From assembly GCA_017305635.1 (NCBI GenBank), contig JAFKKF010000006.1, positions 434,001 to 498,000 on the forward strand: a stretch of DNA of 64,000 nt. Reading direction: 5' to 3'. The position numbers and the translations under genes were made by a program. The notes beneath the pieces are model-generated. The model was not told the DNA's origin. It saw only the letters and a program-made list of their open reading frames with translations, and did no database searches. Shown piece after piece: positions 29,293-37,839 of this stretch (position 1 is its first letter; each line of letters begins with the position of its first letter). This DNA is from Hyphomicrobiales bacterium. GTDB taxonomy: Bacteria; Pseudomonadota; Alphaproteobacteria; Rhizobiales; Kaistiaceae.

Positions 29293-31614
29293 ATGAAGCT
29301 TTTCAGCCGAGACCAGGAAAAGCCCGTCGTCCCGCTCGACATCTATGCGTCGCTGGTGGACGCGCTCTACGACGTTCGGCAGTCGCTGTTCCTCGGCTCG
29401 CTGGCGTCGGCAATCGCAGCGCTGCTGACCGCCTGGAAGGCGCAGGACTGGGTCCTCCTCGTCATTGCCATAGCCATCGTCGGCGTCGCGTGGCTGCGCA
29501 CGCTGGACATGCAGAACTACGCCAAGCTGCGCGACACGCTGCTCGACCGCGAGGCGCTTCGCGTCTGGGAATACCGCTACGTGGTCGGCTCCTCCGTCCA
29601 CGTGGCGCTGCTCGGCGCCTGGGTACTCGCCGCCTTCGTGCTGACGGGCGACCCGTTCATCCGGCTGTTCGCCTTTTCCGGCGCGCTCGCCTTCATGATC
29701 GGCATATCGGGCAGGAACTTCGCCAGCGACCTCCTCGTCACCTCGCAGATCATCTGCGCGGCGATCCCGATGAGCGCGGCGATATTCGTCGCTGGCGGCT
29801 GGTACCTCGCCATCTTCGTCCTCCTCCTCCTGCCGTTCTTCGCGGCGGTGCGACTGATCTCCAACCGCCTGCGCCAGACGCTCCTCGACGCGGTCATCGC
29901 GACGCGCGACATGACGATGCTCGCGATGCGCTTCGACACCGCGCTGAACAACATGCCGCATGGCCTCGCCATGTTCGATTCCGAGGGGCGGCTCGTGGTG
30001 GCGAACAACCGGCTGATCGAGCTTTTCGACCTGCCGAAGGGCCTCGACGTCAACGGAATGACGGCGCGCGAGCTGCTCACCCACAGCGTCGGTGCGGGCC
30101 AGGCTCCGCACCTCGACGTCGAGCACTTCATCTCCGATTTCGAGGCCCACCTCGCCGGCGTGATGGGCAGCATCTTCGTCGAGATCCGCGACGGCCAGAC
30201 GCTGGCGCTGACCCGGCAGCGGATGGAGAACGGCGGCTCGGTGGTGATCGCCGAGGACATAACCGACCGGCGGAAGGCCGAGGAGCGCATCCACCACCTG
30301 GCGCACTACGATTCGCTCACCGACCTGCCCAATCGGACCTATCTTCACGACGCCCTCCAGCGGATGCTTTCGGACATGCGGCGGTCGGGACCGCTGGCGA
30401 TCCTCTTCGTCGACCTCGACCAGTTCAAGCAGGTCAACGACACGCTCGGCCATCCGCGAGGCGACGAGCTGCTGCGCGCCGTCGCCGGGCGGCTGCGCGG
30501 GCTCCTGCGGCGGAGCGACGTGGTGGCGCGCTTCGGCGGCGACGAGTTCGTCGTCCTGCAGTCGCCGGTGCGCTCGACCGCCGAGGCGACGGAGCTGGCG
30601 GACAGGATCGTCGAGCAGCTCTCGTATCCCTACCAGATCGACGGCCACCAGATTGTCATCGGCGCCAGCGTCGGCATCGCCATGGCGCCGCGCGACGGCG
30701 TCGATGCCGATTCCCTTCTCAAGAATGCCGACATGGCGCTCTATCACGCCAAGGTCGGCGGGCGCGGCGCGTGGCGGTTCTTCGAGCCGGAAATGGATGC
30801 GCGCGCCCAGGCCCGCCGGGCGGTGGAGCTGGATCTCCGCCGCGCGCTCGCGGAGGGCGAGTTCGAGCTGTTCTTCCAGCCGCTCCTCAACCTGCGCACC
30901 ATGCGCGTGACCACATGCGAGGCGCTTATCCGCTGGCGCCACCCGCAGCGCGGCATGGTGCCGCCGATGGAATTCATCCCGGTGGCGGAGGACATGGGCC
31001 TGATCATAGAGATCGGCGACTGGGTGCTGCGCCAGGCCTGCCTCGAATGCATGCGGTGGCCGAGCGACGTGCGCGTGGCGGTCAACCTCTCGCCGATCCA
31101 GTTCCGCCGCGACAACCTCCAGGTCGTGATCGCCCAGGCGCTTGCCCATTCGAAGCTGCCGGCGAACCGGCTCGAGGTCGAGATCACGGAATCGGTGCTG
31201 CTGCAGGACGTCAAGAAAGCGCGCGAAATGCTCGAGCAGTTCGCCGAAATGGGCGTCCGGGTGTCGCTCGACGATTTCGGCACCGGCTATTCGGGGCTCA
31301 GCTACCTGAACAGCTTCCCGTTCCACAAGGTGAAGATCGACCGCTCCTTCGTGCGCAGCCTGGATGGCGACGAGCGCGCGCTGACGCTGTTGCGGGGCGT
31401 CGCCAACCTGACCGCCTCGCTCGGCATGACGGTCACCGTCGAAGGCGTCGAGACCGAGGCGCAGCTCGCGACCCTGGCAGCCGAGCCGGCGATCGACGAG
31501 GCGCAGGGCTATCTCTTCAGCGTGCCCATTCCGGCGCGCCAGATCCGCGAGCTGCTCGCCTCGTCGCGGCCCGGCTGGGCGGCAATCCAACCGCCGGTCG
31601 CGCGCACCGGCTGA
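29293..31614 (+). CDS. Membrane-bound diguanylate cyclase/phosphodiesterase (PAS-GGDEF-EAL)
   Basis: A 773-residue c-di-GMP enzyme. The N-terminal 185 residues form about four to five hydrophobic helices with little loop sequence. A PAS-like segment follows (ALNNMPHGLAMFDSEGRLVVANNR, VIAEDITDRRKAEE). The GGDEF domain has an intact active site (ARFGGDEFVVL, near 412) and the metal Asp in FVDLDQFKQVND. The EAL domain is also intact: CEALIRWRHP (near 542), VNLSPIQF, EITESVLL, SLDDFGTGYSGLSYL, VEGVETEAQ. It may therefore make and break c-di-GMP, with the sensory half choosing. It stands alone between two gaps of 200-260 bases. The PAS and membrane part might sense redox, light or a small ligand; this cannot be told. 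Confidence 0.93.
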   Translation: MKLFSRDQEKPVVPLDIYASLVDALYDVRQSLFLGSLASAIAALLTAWKAQDWVLLVIAIAIVGVAWLRTLDMQNYAKLRDTLLDREALRVWEYRYVVGSSVHVALLGAWVLAAFVLTGDPFIRLFAFSGALAFMIGISGRNFASDLLVTSQIICAAIPMSAAIFVAGGWYLAIFVLLLLPFFAAVRLISNRLRQTLLDAVIATRDMTMLAMRFDTALNNMPHGLAMFDSEGRLVVANNRLIELFDLPKGLDVNGMTARELLTHSVGAGQAPHLDVEHFISDFEAHLAGVMGSIFVEIRDGQTLALTRQRMENGGSVVIAEDITDRRKAEERIHHLAHYDSLTDLPNRTYLHDALQRMLSDMRRSGPLAILFVDLDQFKQVNDTLGHPRGDELLRAVAGRLRGLLRRSDVVARFGGDEFVVLQSPVRSTAEATELADRIVEQLSYPYQIDGHQIVIGASVGIAMAPRDGVDADSLLKNADMALYHAKVGGRGAWRFFEPEMDARAQARRAVELDLRRALAEGEFELFFQPLLNLRTMRVTTCEALIRWRHPQRGMVPPMEFIPVAEDMGLIIEIGDWVLRQACLECMRWPSDVRVAVNLSPIQFRRDNLQVVIAQALAHSKLPANRLEVEITESVLLQDVKKAREMLEQFAEMGVRVSLDDFGTGYSGLSYLNSFPFHKVKIDRSFVRSLDGDERALTLLRGVANLTASLGMTVTVEGVETEAQLATLAAEPAIDEAQGYLFSVPIPARQIRELLASSRPGWAAIQPPVARTG

Positions 31615-31875
31615 TCATGGCATCCGTGTCCCGCCGTCCGGACCTGCGCGCCGCGCAGGCGACCCCCCGTGCGTGTCGTTCCTGGATGCGTTGTGCCTTT
31701 CTGAAACGAAATCGAAGGGCGCCGACCGGCCTGTCCTGAAATACAACGATAGCGAGCAATGGCAGCATGGCTGCATCGCACTTTTGCTTAACGTTAATGC
31801 TTCAGTCGAGGGTAAATAAACGTTAAACTTCTCGGGGTGCGGTCGGGGGGCTTCGACCACACCGAGGAGGCAGGC

Positions 31876-32631
31876 ATGAGTGCGGTAGCGTTGGACGGCC
31901 CTGGGTCGACCTTTACCGACCGGATATTCGAGCTCCTCAACGTCGCCGATTTCCGCCGTGCCGATTCGGATGCGGACCGCGAGGAGATCTTCCGGCTTCG
32001 CTATTCCGCCTATCTTGCCGAGGGCGGCATCGCAGCGAATTTCGAGAAGCGCTTCACCGATCCCTATGACGACCTCGGCAATGCGTGGATATTCGGCGTC
32101 TACATCGACGACAAGCTGGCGAGCTCGATCCGCATCAACGTCGCCACCAAGGACTTTGCGGACCTGCCGAGCCTTGGCGTGTTCCCGGAATTCCTCATGC
32201 CGGAACTGGAAGCCGGCAAGATCATCGTCGATCCGACGCGTCACGCGGTCGATCGCGATGCGGCGGCGCGTTATCCCGGCCTTGTCTACATGACGATGCG
32301 CCTCGGCTGGATGGCCGCGGCCTATTTCAACGCCGACATCCTGCTCGCCGCCGTGCGCTCCGAGCACCAGGCCTTCTACCGGCGAGTCGGTGGTCATCGT
32401 GTCGTCTGCCCGGCGCGACCTTACCCGCTCCTCCACAAGCCGATCAGCCTGATGACGCTCGACTACCAGGCGGGGCGGGGCCGGGTGGAGCATCGCTACC
32501 CGTTCTTCCGCTCGACCAATTTCGAGCGGCGCATGCTGTTCGAGCGCCTGCAGGGCGGGGCCGTCCCCGAAAGGGCCTATGCCGATCGCGAGCTGACGCT
32601 CGCTGCCGATCCCGTCCGCCTGGTCCGCTGA
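31876..32631 (+). CDS. FeeM-like N-acyl amino acid synthase / acyltransferase (GNAT fold)
   Basis: A 251-residue protein resembling the N-acyl amino acid synthase FeeM group, which shares the GNAT fold with acyl-homoserine-lactone synthases. Landmarks are EEIFRLRYSAYLAEGGI near the N-terminus, DDLGNAWIFGVYIDDKLASSIRI as the central beta strands, KIIVDPTRHAVDRDAA and AAVRSEHQAFYRRVGGHRV. FeeM enzymes take an acyl group from acyl carrier protein and join it to an amino acid; the natural products may be signals or membrane lipids. The start is the ATG after GAGGAGGCAGGC. It precedes the small cNMP-binding protein by 87 bases and could be the first gene of the signalling block. The exact acyl acceptor is unknown, and the family assignment is from pattern memory. 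Confidence 0.6.
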   Translation: MSAVALDGPGSTFTDRIFELLNVADFRRADSDADREEIFRLRYSAYLAEGGIAANFEKRFTDPYDDLGNAWIFGVYIDDKLASSIRINVATKDFADLPSLGVFPEFLMPELEAGKIIVDPTRHAVDRDAAARYPGLVYMTMRLGWMAAAYFNADILLAAVRSEHQAFYRRVGGHRVVCPARPYPLLHKPISLMTLDYQAGRGRVEHRYPFFRSTNFERRMLFERLQGGAVPERAYADRELTLAADPVRLVR

Positions 32632-32718
32632 GGCGGCCTCCCGCCGGCGCGCTTTTCCCTTATTGACCGGCGCCGCCGGGCCGGCGACATTTTGCCGTCG
32701 CCGACGCGGGAGGGGTTG

Positions 32719-33219
32719 ATGGACGACGTCGATCGTCGTGCCTTCATTGGCGCCATGCCCATCTTTGCCGAGACGCTCGATGATGAGGCGCTGGATCACC
32801 TGGCCGCCGAGAGCTCGCTCGCCTTCTTCCCGCGGGGCAGCTTCCTCATGTCCGAGGGCGAGTTCGGCAAGGCGATGTTCGCGGTGGTGAGCGGTTCCGT
32901 CGCCGTCACCCTCGCCGATCCCGACGGCCGCGCGCACGAGGTCGCGATCGTGGAGCCGCAGAGCATCGTCGGCGAGATCGCGCTGGTGACCGGGCAGCGG
33001 CGGAGCGCGACGGTGGTAGCCAATAGCGACGTGGTCGCGGTCGCCATCCCGAAATATGCGCTGGAGGAGATGTTCGCGAAGTCGCCGGGCCTGGTCGACC
33101 GGCTCGGCGACATGCTCGCCGGCCGCCAGGCCGGCCTGCGGCGGGTCGAGGCGGAAGCTGCCGAGGAGCGTGGCATGGCCGCGCGGCTCCGCCGCTTCTT
33201 CTCGCGGTCCCGGCGCTAG
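32719..33219 (+). CDS. Small cyclic-nucleotide-binding protein without DNA-binding domain
   Basis: A 166-residue protein made almost entirely of one cNMP-binding domain. The phosphate-binding cassette is VGEIALVTGQRRSATVV, with the Glu that binds ribose and the Arg that binds the cyclic phosphate, so it should bind cAMP or cGMP. The start is the ATG after GGGAGGGG. After the domain comes only a short Arg-rich tail (ARLRRFFSRSRR), no helix-turn-helix and no kinase or channel domain. It is 7 bases upstream of the CHASE2 adenylate cyclase, so ligand maker and binder are co-transcribed. It could be a feedback regulator of the cyclase or a partner-binding receptor; which is inference. Confidence 0.85.
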   Translation: MDDVDRRAFIGAMPIFAETLDDEALDHLAAESSLAFFPRGSFLMSEGEFGKAMFAVVSGSVAVTLADPDGRAHEVAIVEPQSIVGEIALVTGQRRSATVVANSDVVAVAIPKYALEEMFAKSPGLVDRLGDMLAGRQAGLRRVEAEAAEERGMAARLRRFFSRSRR

Positions 33220-33226
33220 TTCCGGC

Positions 33227-35446
33227 ATGGTTCGCGCCTTCCTCCGTGCCGGATGGCTCTACTGGGTGCTGGTCGCGGTGGTGCTCGCCGGCGCGGTGGT
33301 CGTCCGGCTCGCCGATCCGTTCTTCGTCCAGGCGCTGCGGCTGATCGCCTTCGATTCCTACCAGCGGCTCGAGCCGGCGCGCTTCGATCCGGCGCTGCCG
33401 GTGAGGATCGTCGACATCGACGAGGATTCGCTCGCCAGGGTCGGGCAATGGCCGTGGGCGCGCACGACCATGGCCGAGCTTGCCCGCAAGCTCGCCGGCG
33501 AGGGCGCGGCGGTGGTCGCCTTCGACATCCTCTTCTCCGAGCCCGACCAGACCTCGCCCGAAGTGGCGATGAAGGTGCTCACGCCCGAGGAAGCGAAGGT
33601 GCTCGAGCCGGTGATCGCCGGACGGGAAACGCATGACCAGGCCTTCGGCAAGGCGGTGGCCGAAGTGCCCTCGGTGCTTGCCGTGGCCCTGACCAACCGG
33701 GTGACCGGGCCGATGCCGGCAAAGGCGGGCTTCGCCATAGCCGGCGACGATCCGGGGCCGTTCGTCGCGACCTTTGCCGGGGTCACCGGCAACCTGCCCG
33801 CGCTCGACAAGGCGGCGGCCGGCCTCGGCTCGATCAACTGGATACCGGACCGCGACCAGGTCATCCGGCGGGTGCCGCTCATGTACCGCCAGGGGACGGA
33901 ATACGTGCCCTCGCTGGCGCTGGAGGCGCTCCGCGTCGCGCAGGGGGCGAGCACCTATATCCTCAAGGCGTCGAATGCCAGCGGCGAGACGGCGTTCGGC
34001 CAGGCGACCGGCCTCAACCACATCAAGGTCGGCGACCTCGAAGTGCCGACCGACGCCGACGGCGGGATCTGGCTGCAGTTCCGCCCGTCCAATCCGGGCG
34101 CCTACATCCCCGCCTGGAAGGTGCTCGCCGGCGAGAACGATCCGGCCGAGGTGGCCGGGCGGATCATGCTGATCGGCACCAGCGCGCCGGGCCTGATCGA
34201 CCTTCGCGCGACGCCGCTCGATGCGGTCATACCGGGCGTCGAGATCCACGCCCAGGCGATCGAGCACATGCTTGCCGGGCGGGCGCTGACGCGGCCCGAC
34301 TATGCCGTGGCGGCCGAGCTTGCCGTGGTGATCATCCTCGGCCTCGCCGTCTGCTTCGTCCTGCCGCGCATCCGGGCGCTGAATGCGGCGATCCTCGGCC
34401 TGTCGGTGGTGGCGCTGGTGCTCCTCGGGGGATGGGCGCTCTATCGCTATGCGGGCCTTCTATTCGATCCGACCTATCCGGCGCTTGCGCTCTTCATCCT
34501 CTTTGCCGCGGCGACCGCCTATATCTATCGCCGCGTCGAGATGCAGCGCGGCGAGGTGCGGCGCGCCTTCAGCCACTACGTGGCGCCGGCGGTGGTCGAG
34601 CGGCTCATCGCCAATCCGGAGAAGCTGGAGCTCGGCGGCGAGGTGCGCGAGCTGACGCTCCTCTTCTGCGACGTGCGCAACTTCACCTCGATCTCCGAGA
34701 CGATGACGGCGCACGAGCTGACCCGCTTCATCAACACGCTGCTGACGCCGCTCAGCGACATCATCCTCAAGCACCGCGGCACCATCGACAAGTACATGGG
34801 CGACGCCATCATGGCCTTCTGGAACGCGCCGCTCGACGACCCCGACCATGCCGAGCACGCGATCCTGGCGGCGCGCGAGATGGCGGCGAGCATGGGCGTG
34901 CTGAACGCGCGCTGGCAGGCGGAGGCGGACGCCGCCAGCCGGCCGTTCAGGAAGGTCGCCATCGGGATCGGCGTCAATTCCGGCAATTGCTGCGTCGGCA
35001 ACCTCGGATCGCTCCGGCGCTTCGACTATTCGGCCATCGGGGACGACGTCAACGTCGCCTCGCGCTACGAGGGCCTGTCCAAGACCTACGGGCTCACCAC
35101 CGTCATCGGCGAGGCGACGGTGATGCGGCTGCCGAAGCCGGCGGTGCTCGAGCTCGACCTGATCCGCGTCAAGGGAAGGGCGCAGCCGACGCGCATATTC
35201 ACGCTCACCGACACGGTCGCGGAGGCGGGGGTGGCGGAGCGCCTGCTACCGCCGCATGCCGCGATGATCGCAGCCTACCGGCAGAAGAAGTGGGACGAGG
35301 CGGAGGAAGCGATGCAGGCCTGCCAGTCGATCGGGATCGCCGCCCTCGAGCATTTCTACGCCACCTATCACGCGCGCATCGCCGGATGGCGGGCAGCACC
35401 CCCGCCGGCCGACTGGGACGGCGCCTTCACGGCGACGGAAAAATAA
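33227..35446 (+). CDS. CHASE2-domain membrane adenylate cyclase
   Basis: A 739-residue class III nucleotide cyclase. One N-terminal helix is followed by an extracytoplasmic CHASE2 domain (about 30-345: VRIVDIDEDSLARVGQWPW, AAVVAFDILFSEPD, GRIMLIGTSAPGLIDLR), three close hydrophobic helices (about 360-430), and a cytoplasmic cyclase domain from about 465. Both metal Asp residues are present (LLFCDVRNFTS and DKYMGDAIMAFWNAP), with the adenine-choosing Lys (DKYMGD) and Asp (IGDDVNVASR) and the transition-state Asn and Arg in the last motif. ATP is thus the likely substrate. The start is an ATG 7 bases after the cNMP-binding gene; the frame also stays open back into that gene. CHASE2 ligands are unknown. 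The nearby FecR and beta-barrel genes suggest an envelope signal. Confidence 0.93.
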   Translation: MVRAFLRAGWLYWVLVAVVLAGAVVVRLADPFFVQALRLIAFDSYQRLEPARFDPALPVRIVDIDEDSLARVGQWPWARTTMAELARKLAGEGAAVVAFDILFSEPDQTSPEVAMKVLTPEEAKVLEPVIAGRETHDQAFGKAVAEVPSVLAVALTNRVTGPMPAKAGFAIAGDDPGPFVATFAGVTGNLPALDKAAAGLGSINWIPDRDQVIRRVPLMYRQGTEYVPSLALEALRVAQGASTYILKASNASGETAFGQATGLNHIKVGDLEVPTDADGGIWLQFRPSNPGAYIPAWKVLAGENDPAEVAGRIMLIGTSAPGLIDLRATPLDAVIPGVEIHAQAIEHMLAGRALTRPDYAVAAELAVVIILGLAVCFVLPRIRALNAAILGLSVVALVLLGGWALYRYAGLLFDPTYPALALFILFAAATAYIYRRVEMQRGEVRRAFSHYVAPAVVERLIANPEKLELGGEVRELTLLFCDVRNFTSISETMTAHELTRFINTLLTPLSDIILKHRGTIDKYMGDAIMAFWNAPLDDPDHAEHAILAAREMAASMGVLNARWQAEADAASRPFRKVAIGIGVNSGNCCVGNLGSLRRFDYSAIGDDVNVASRYEGLSKTYGLTTVIGEATVMRLPKPAVLELDLIRVKGRAQPTRIFTLTDTVAEAGVAERLLPPHAAMIAAYRQKKWDEAEEAMQACQSIGIAALEHFYATYHARIAGWRAAPPPADWDGAFTATEK

Positions 35447-35549
35447 GACTGGAGGCTCTATGATTTCGGGGTTTGTGATTCCGGCGTTCGTCTCCTACCT
35501 GACCCCAGGCGCGGGCGAATGCTGGAATCGGCGCTTCCGGAGGCGCATC

Positions 35550-35565
35550 TGTGACCGGGATCACA
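35550..35565. promoter_or_regulatory. Perfect CRP-type palindrome
   Basis: TGTGACCGGGATCACA is a perfect match to the CRP-family core TGTGA-N6-TCACA. It lies about 100 bases after the adenylate cyclase stop and 58 bases before the DUF3307 start, in the only non-coding gap there. A cAMP-bound CRP-family regulator, encoded elsewhere, is the likely binder; neither small cNMP-binding protein nearby has a DNA-binding domain. Confidence 0.65.
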
Positions 35566-35623
35566 GCCCGGCCAATGGCGCGGGCCCATAGTCGGAGTGC
35601 GGGGTCATGAGGGGAGCTGAAAA

Positions 35624-36019
35624 TTGACCGACCCGTTTGCCGGGTTGCTGGTGGTGATGATCGTACTGCAGATCAAGCACTTCATCTGCGACTACCCGCT
35701 CCAGACCGCGTACCAGCTCCGCAACAAGGGCACTTACGGGCACCCCGGCGGCATCATCCATGCCCTGATCCACATGGCGGGGACCTCCGTGTCGTTCCTC
35801 GTCGTGCAGCCGACGCTGGTGCTCGGCGCCGGCCTCCTGGTGGCGGAGGGACTGGTCCACTACAATGTCGACTGGACCAAGGAGCAGCTCAACCGCCGCC
35901 TCGGCTACACCGCCGCCAATAACGGCTTCTGGTGGGCGATCGGGGCCGACCAGCTCATCCACCACCTGACCTACAGCGCCATTGGCGGGACGCTCGTCTA
36001 CCAGATGCTCGTGCTCTAG
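35624..36019 (+). CDS. DUF3307 membrane protein
   Basis: A 131-residue hydrophobic protein with about three to four membrane helices. IKHFICDYPLQTAYQLRNKG and GGIIHALIHMAGT are the conserved K/H/D and H motifs of the DUF3307 family, often found on phage and plasmid genomes as well as chromosomes. GADQLIHHLTYS near the end is a second His-rich conserved motif. The function of the family is not known to me. The start is a TTG after GGGGAGC; no ATG is available in frame nearby. A CRP-type palindrome lies 58 bases upstream, suggesting cAMP control. Confidence 0.7.
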   Translation: MTDPFAGLLVVMIVLQIKHFICDYPLQTAYQLRNKGTYGHPGGIIHALIHMAGTSVSFLVVQPTLVLGAGLLVAEGLVHYNVDWTKEQLNRRLGYTAANNGFWWAIGADQLIHHLTYSAIGGTLVYQMLVL

Positions 36020-36078
36020 GTCATTCGGTCTTCGCTCTTGCGGACGGAAAACCGCTTCGCGCCTTTCCTGAAAACGCT

Positions 36079-36459
36079 CTAGATCCGGCGGTTCATCGCG
36101 CGCAGCCTGACGACGAGGGCGCGCATGACGTCGAGCGCGAAATAGGGCGAGTCCTGGATCAGCTGGATGAAGCGCTCCTCGTCCAGCGCGACGATCTCGC
36201 AATCCTCGATGGCTACGACGGTGGCGCTGCGCGTCGACTGGTCGATGAGCGCCATCTCGCCGAAGATCCCACCCGGTCCGATCTCCTCGACCTCCGCGCC
36301 ATGGACGCGCACCTCCGCCCTGCCGCGCTTCAGGAGGTACATCTCGGCGCCGACCGCGCCCTGTACGACCATGCTGCTGCCGGCGGGAACCCGGCGCACG
36401 GGGAGGTCGGGGCGGTCGAGGGCGCGGAAGGTGGCGTTGCTCGGTTCGCTCGGCGCCAT
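36079..36459 (-). CDS. Single-domain cyclic-nucleotide-binding protein
   Basis: A 126-residue protein consisting of one cNMP-binding domain. The cassette FGEMALIDQSTRSATVV keeps the ribose-binding Glu and phosphate-binding Arg; the strand before is GAEMYLLKRGRAEVRV. There is no helix-turn-helix, so it is not a CRP transcription factor. It is downstream of the TPR/beta-barrel gene (21-base gap, same strand). It is the second such protein within 4 kb and convergent with the DUF3307 gene. As with the first, its partner is unknown. Confidence 0.85.
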   Translation of the reverse strand: MAPSEPSNATFRALDRPDLPVRRVPAGSSMVVQGAVGAEMYLLKRGRAEVRVHGAEVEEIGPGGIFGEMALIDQSTRSATVVAIEDCEIVALDEERFIQLIQDSPYFALDVMRALVVRLRAMNRRI

Positions 36460-36480
36460 CGGCAGCTCCCGGCGGTGGCC

Positions 36481-37656
36481 CTAGCGGCGGGCGACGATGG
36501 AGAGGGTCACGGCGTGATTGTCGTAGCTGTACTGCGCCTGGCTCGAATCATTGTGCTGGAATTCGTATTCCAGCCGGATGTCGGTCTGGGGCGACAGCAG
36601 GTTCGAGAAGATCATCGCCGCGCCGGGGGCGAGAAGCCAGTCGTTGCGGCCGGGCTCGCCATCGCGATCATTGGCATCGGCATAGGCGCGGTTGGCGAAG
36701 CGGAACGAGGCGCCAAGGGTCAGCCAGTCGGTGACCCTGGCATCATATTCGAACCTGCTGCCCCAGCCGGTATAGCGGCCGGGCGTGACCTGCTGCAGTT
36801 CCCACCAGTATTGCGTGGGCGCCCAGCCGTTTCCGTTGATGCCGTTCCAGCGGAACCACGGCTCGACCCAGAACACGTCGCGGTCGCTGAAGATGTCCTT
36901 GTGGGCCCAGTGTCCGGCGACCTCGGCGTACCAGCCATCTGTGCTGACCCCGACGTCGCCGTAGGAGCGATAGCCGGCCCGCACCCGCGCCCATTGATAG
37001 GCGCCGTCGAGATAGCCCTCGACGCTCGCCCCGAGGTTCACCTCGGAATAGAAGTAGTCGCCGCCGAGTCCGGCAACGGCGCCGCCGACGAAGGGGCGCG
37101 CCGCCATCATCGTGCCGTTCAGGTCGAGGATCGGGCCGATGTCGAACATCGCGACCATGTAGTCGAGGTCGTTGAAGTTGGCGTGGGTATCGGCATAGGC
37201 GGTCATGGTCGTCCGCCAGCGCTGGCCGAACCAGTTGCGCTCGTCGCGGACGCGGCCCCTGGCGTAGAAGGTCCAGTCGCTCTGCGGGTTGCCCGGGTCC
37301 ATGTACTGCGAATACTGGCCGCTCGGCTCCAGGAAGGCGTTGGAGTTGTATTGCGTGCCGATCTCGACGGTGGTCTGGGTCTCGGCCGGCTGGATGATGC
37401 GGCGAACGCGCTGCAGGCCGGCCTTGGCCGCGGCATTGCCGGGATCATTGGCGAGGATGCGCTCATAGGCGGCGAGCGCCAGGCGCCACTTCTTCTGCCC
37501 TTCCGCGACCAGCGCGTATTGCAGGTTGACCTCGGCATCGGTCGGATTGGCGAGCACGCCCTGGTAGGCCGCGGCAAGGGGATCGGCTGAAGCCGGGCAC
37601 GCAAGAGCCGCCAACGCGGCCAGCGATGCGGCGAGGAACAGACCCCGTGACTTCAT
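36481..37656 (-). CDS. Exported TPR plus outer-membrane beta-barrel protein
   Basis: A 391-residue protein with signal peptide (MKSRGLFLAASLAALAALACPASA). Residues about 30-95 form TPR-like helices (LQYALVAEGQKKWRLALAAYERILANDPGN). From about 110 on, alternating aromatic strands with turns (FYARGRVRDERNWFGQRWRTT, FEYDARVTDWLTLGASFRF) and a C-terminal HAVTLSIVAR strand suggest a beta-barrel in the outer membrane. This layout resembles the TPR-barrel proteins often seen next to FecR and CHASE2-cyclase genes. The start is placed at the signal-peptide ATG, 16 codons after the first in-frame start. It is divergent from the FecR gene. Export or anchoring of a partner is possible but not shown. Confidence 0.75.
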   Translation of the reverse strand: MKSRGLFLAASLAALAALACPASADPLAAAYQGVLANPTDAEVNLQYALVAEGQKKWRLALAAYERILANDPGNAAAKAGLQRVRRIIQPAETQTTVEIGTQYNSNAFLEPSGQYSQYMDPGNPQSDWTFYARGRVRDERNWFGQRWRTTMTAYADTHANFNDLDYMVAMFDIGPILDLNGTMMAARPFVGGAVAGLGGDYFYSEVNLGASVEGYLDGAYQWARVRAGYRSYGDVGVSTDGWYAEVAGHWAHKDIFSDRDVFWVEPWFRWNGINGNGWAPTQYWWELQQVTPGRYTGWGSRFEYDARVTDWLTLGASFRFANRAYADANDRDGEPGRNDWLLAPGAAMIFSNLLSPQTDIRLEYEFQHNDSSQAQYSYDNHAVTLSIVARR

Positions 37657-37784
37657 GAAGAGAGCGACCCCTGCTGCCGGCAAAGCGTAAAGAGCACCAT
37701 CCACCTTGGCAATTGCAGGAAAGTCACAGCGGAGGTGAAAAGATGGCCCTGCCTATGAATTCAGCAAGCTTTGCGGGCTGCCGG

Positions 37785-37812
37785 TTATTGGCCGTCCGCG
37801 CCGTAGTAGAAT
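37785..37812 (+). promoter_or_regulatory. Candidate promoter of the FecR gene
   Basis: TTATTG and TAGAAT are separated by 16 bases, a fair match to -35 and -10 boxes, and lie 27 bases before the FecR ATG. The flanking divergent gap is richer in A+T than its surroundings. Confidence 0.35.
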
Positions 37813-37839
37813 AGGATCGTCCCGGACCTGGTTCGGGAG

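Noticed and set aside
33056-33226. N-terminal extension of the CHASE2 cyclase
   Set aside because: The extension overlaps the cNMP-binding gene, which has a clear family match in its own frame; the ATG 7 bases after its stop precedes the expected membrane helix.
29227-33228. Long minus-strand frames opposite the GGDEF-EAL gene and the FeeM-like/cNMP genes
   Set aside because: Antisense artefacts of high GC; no start context, no conserved domain, and the plus strand has intact enzyme motifs.
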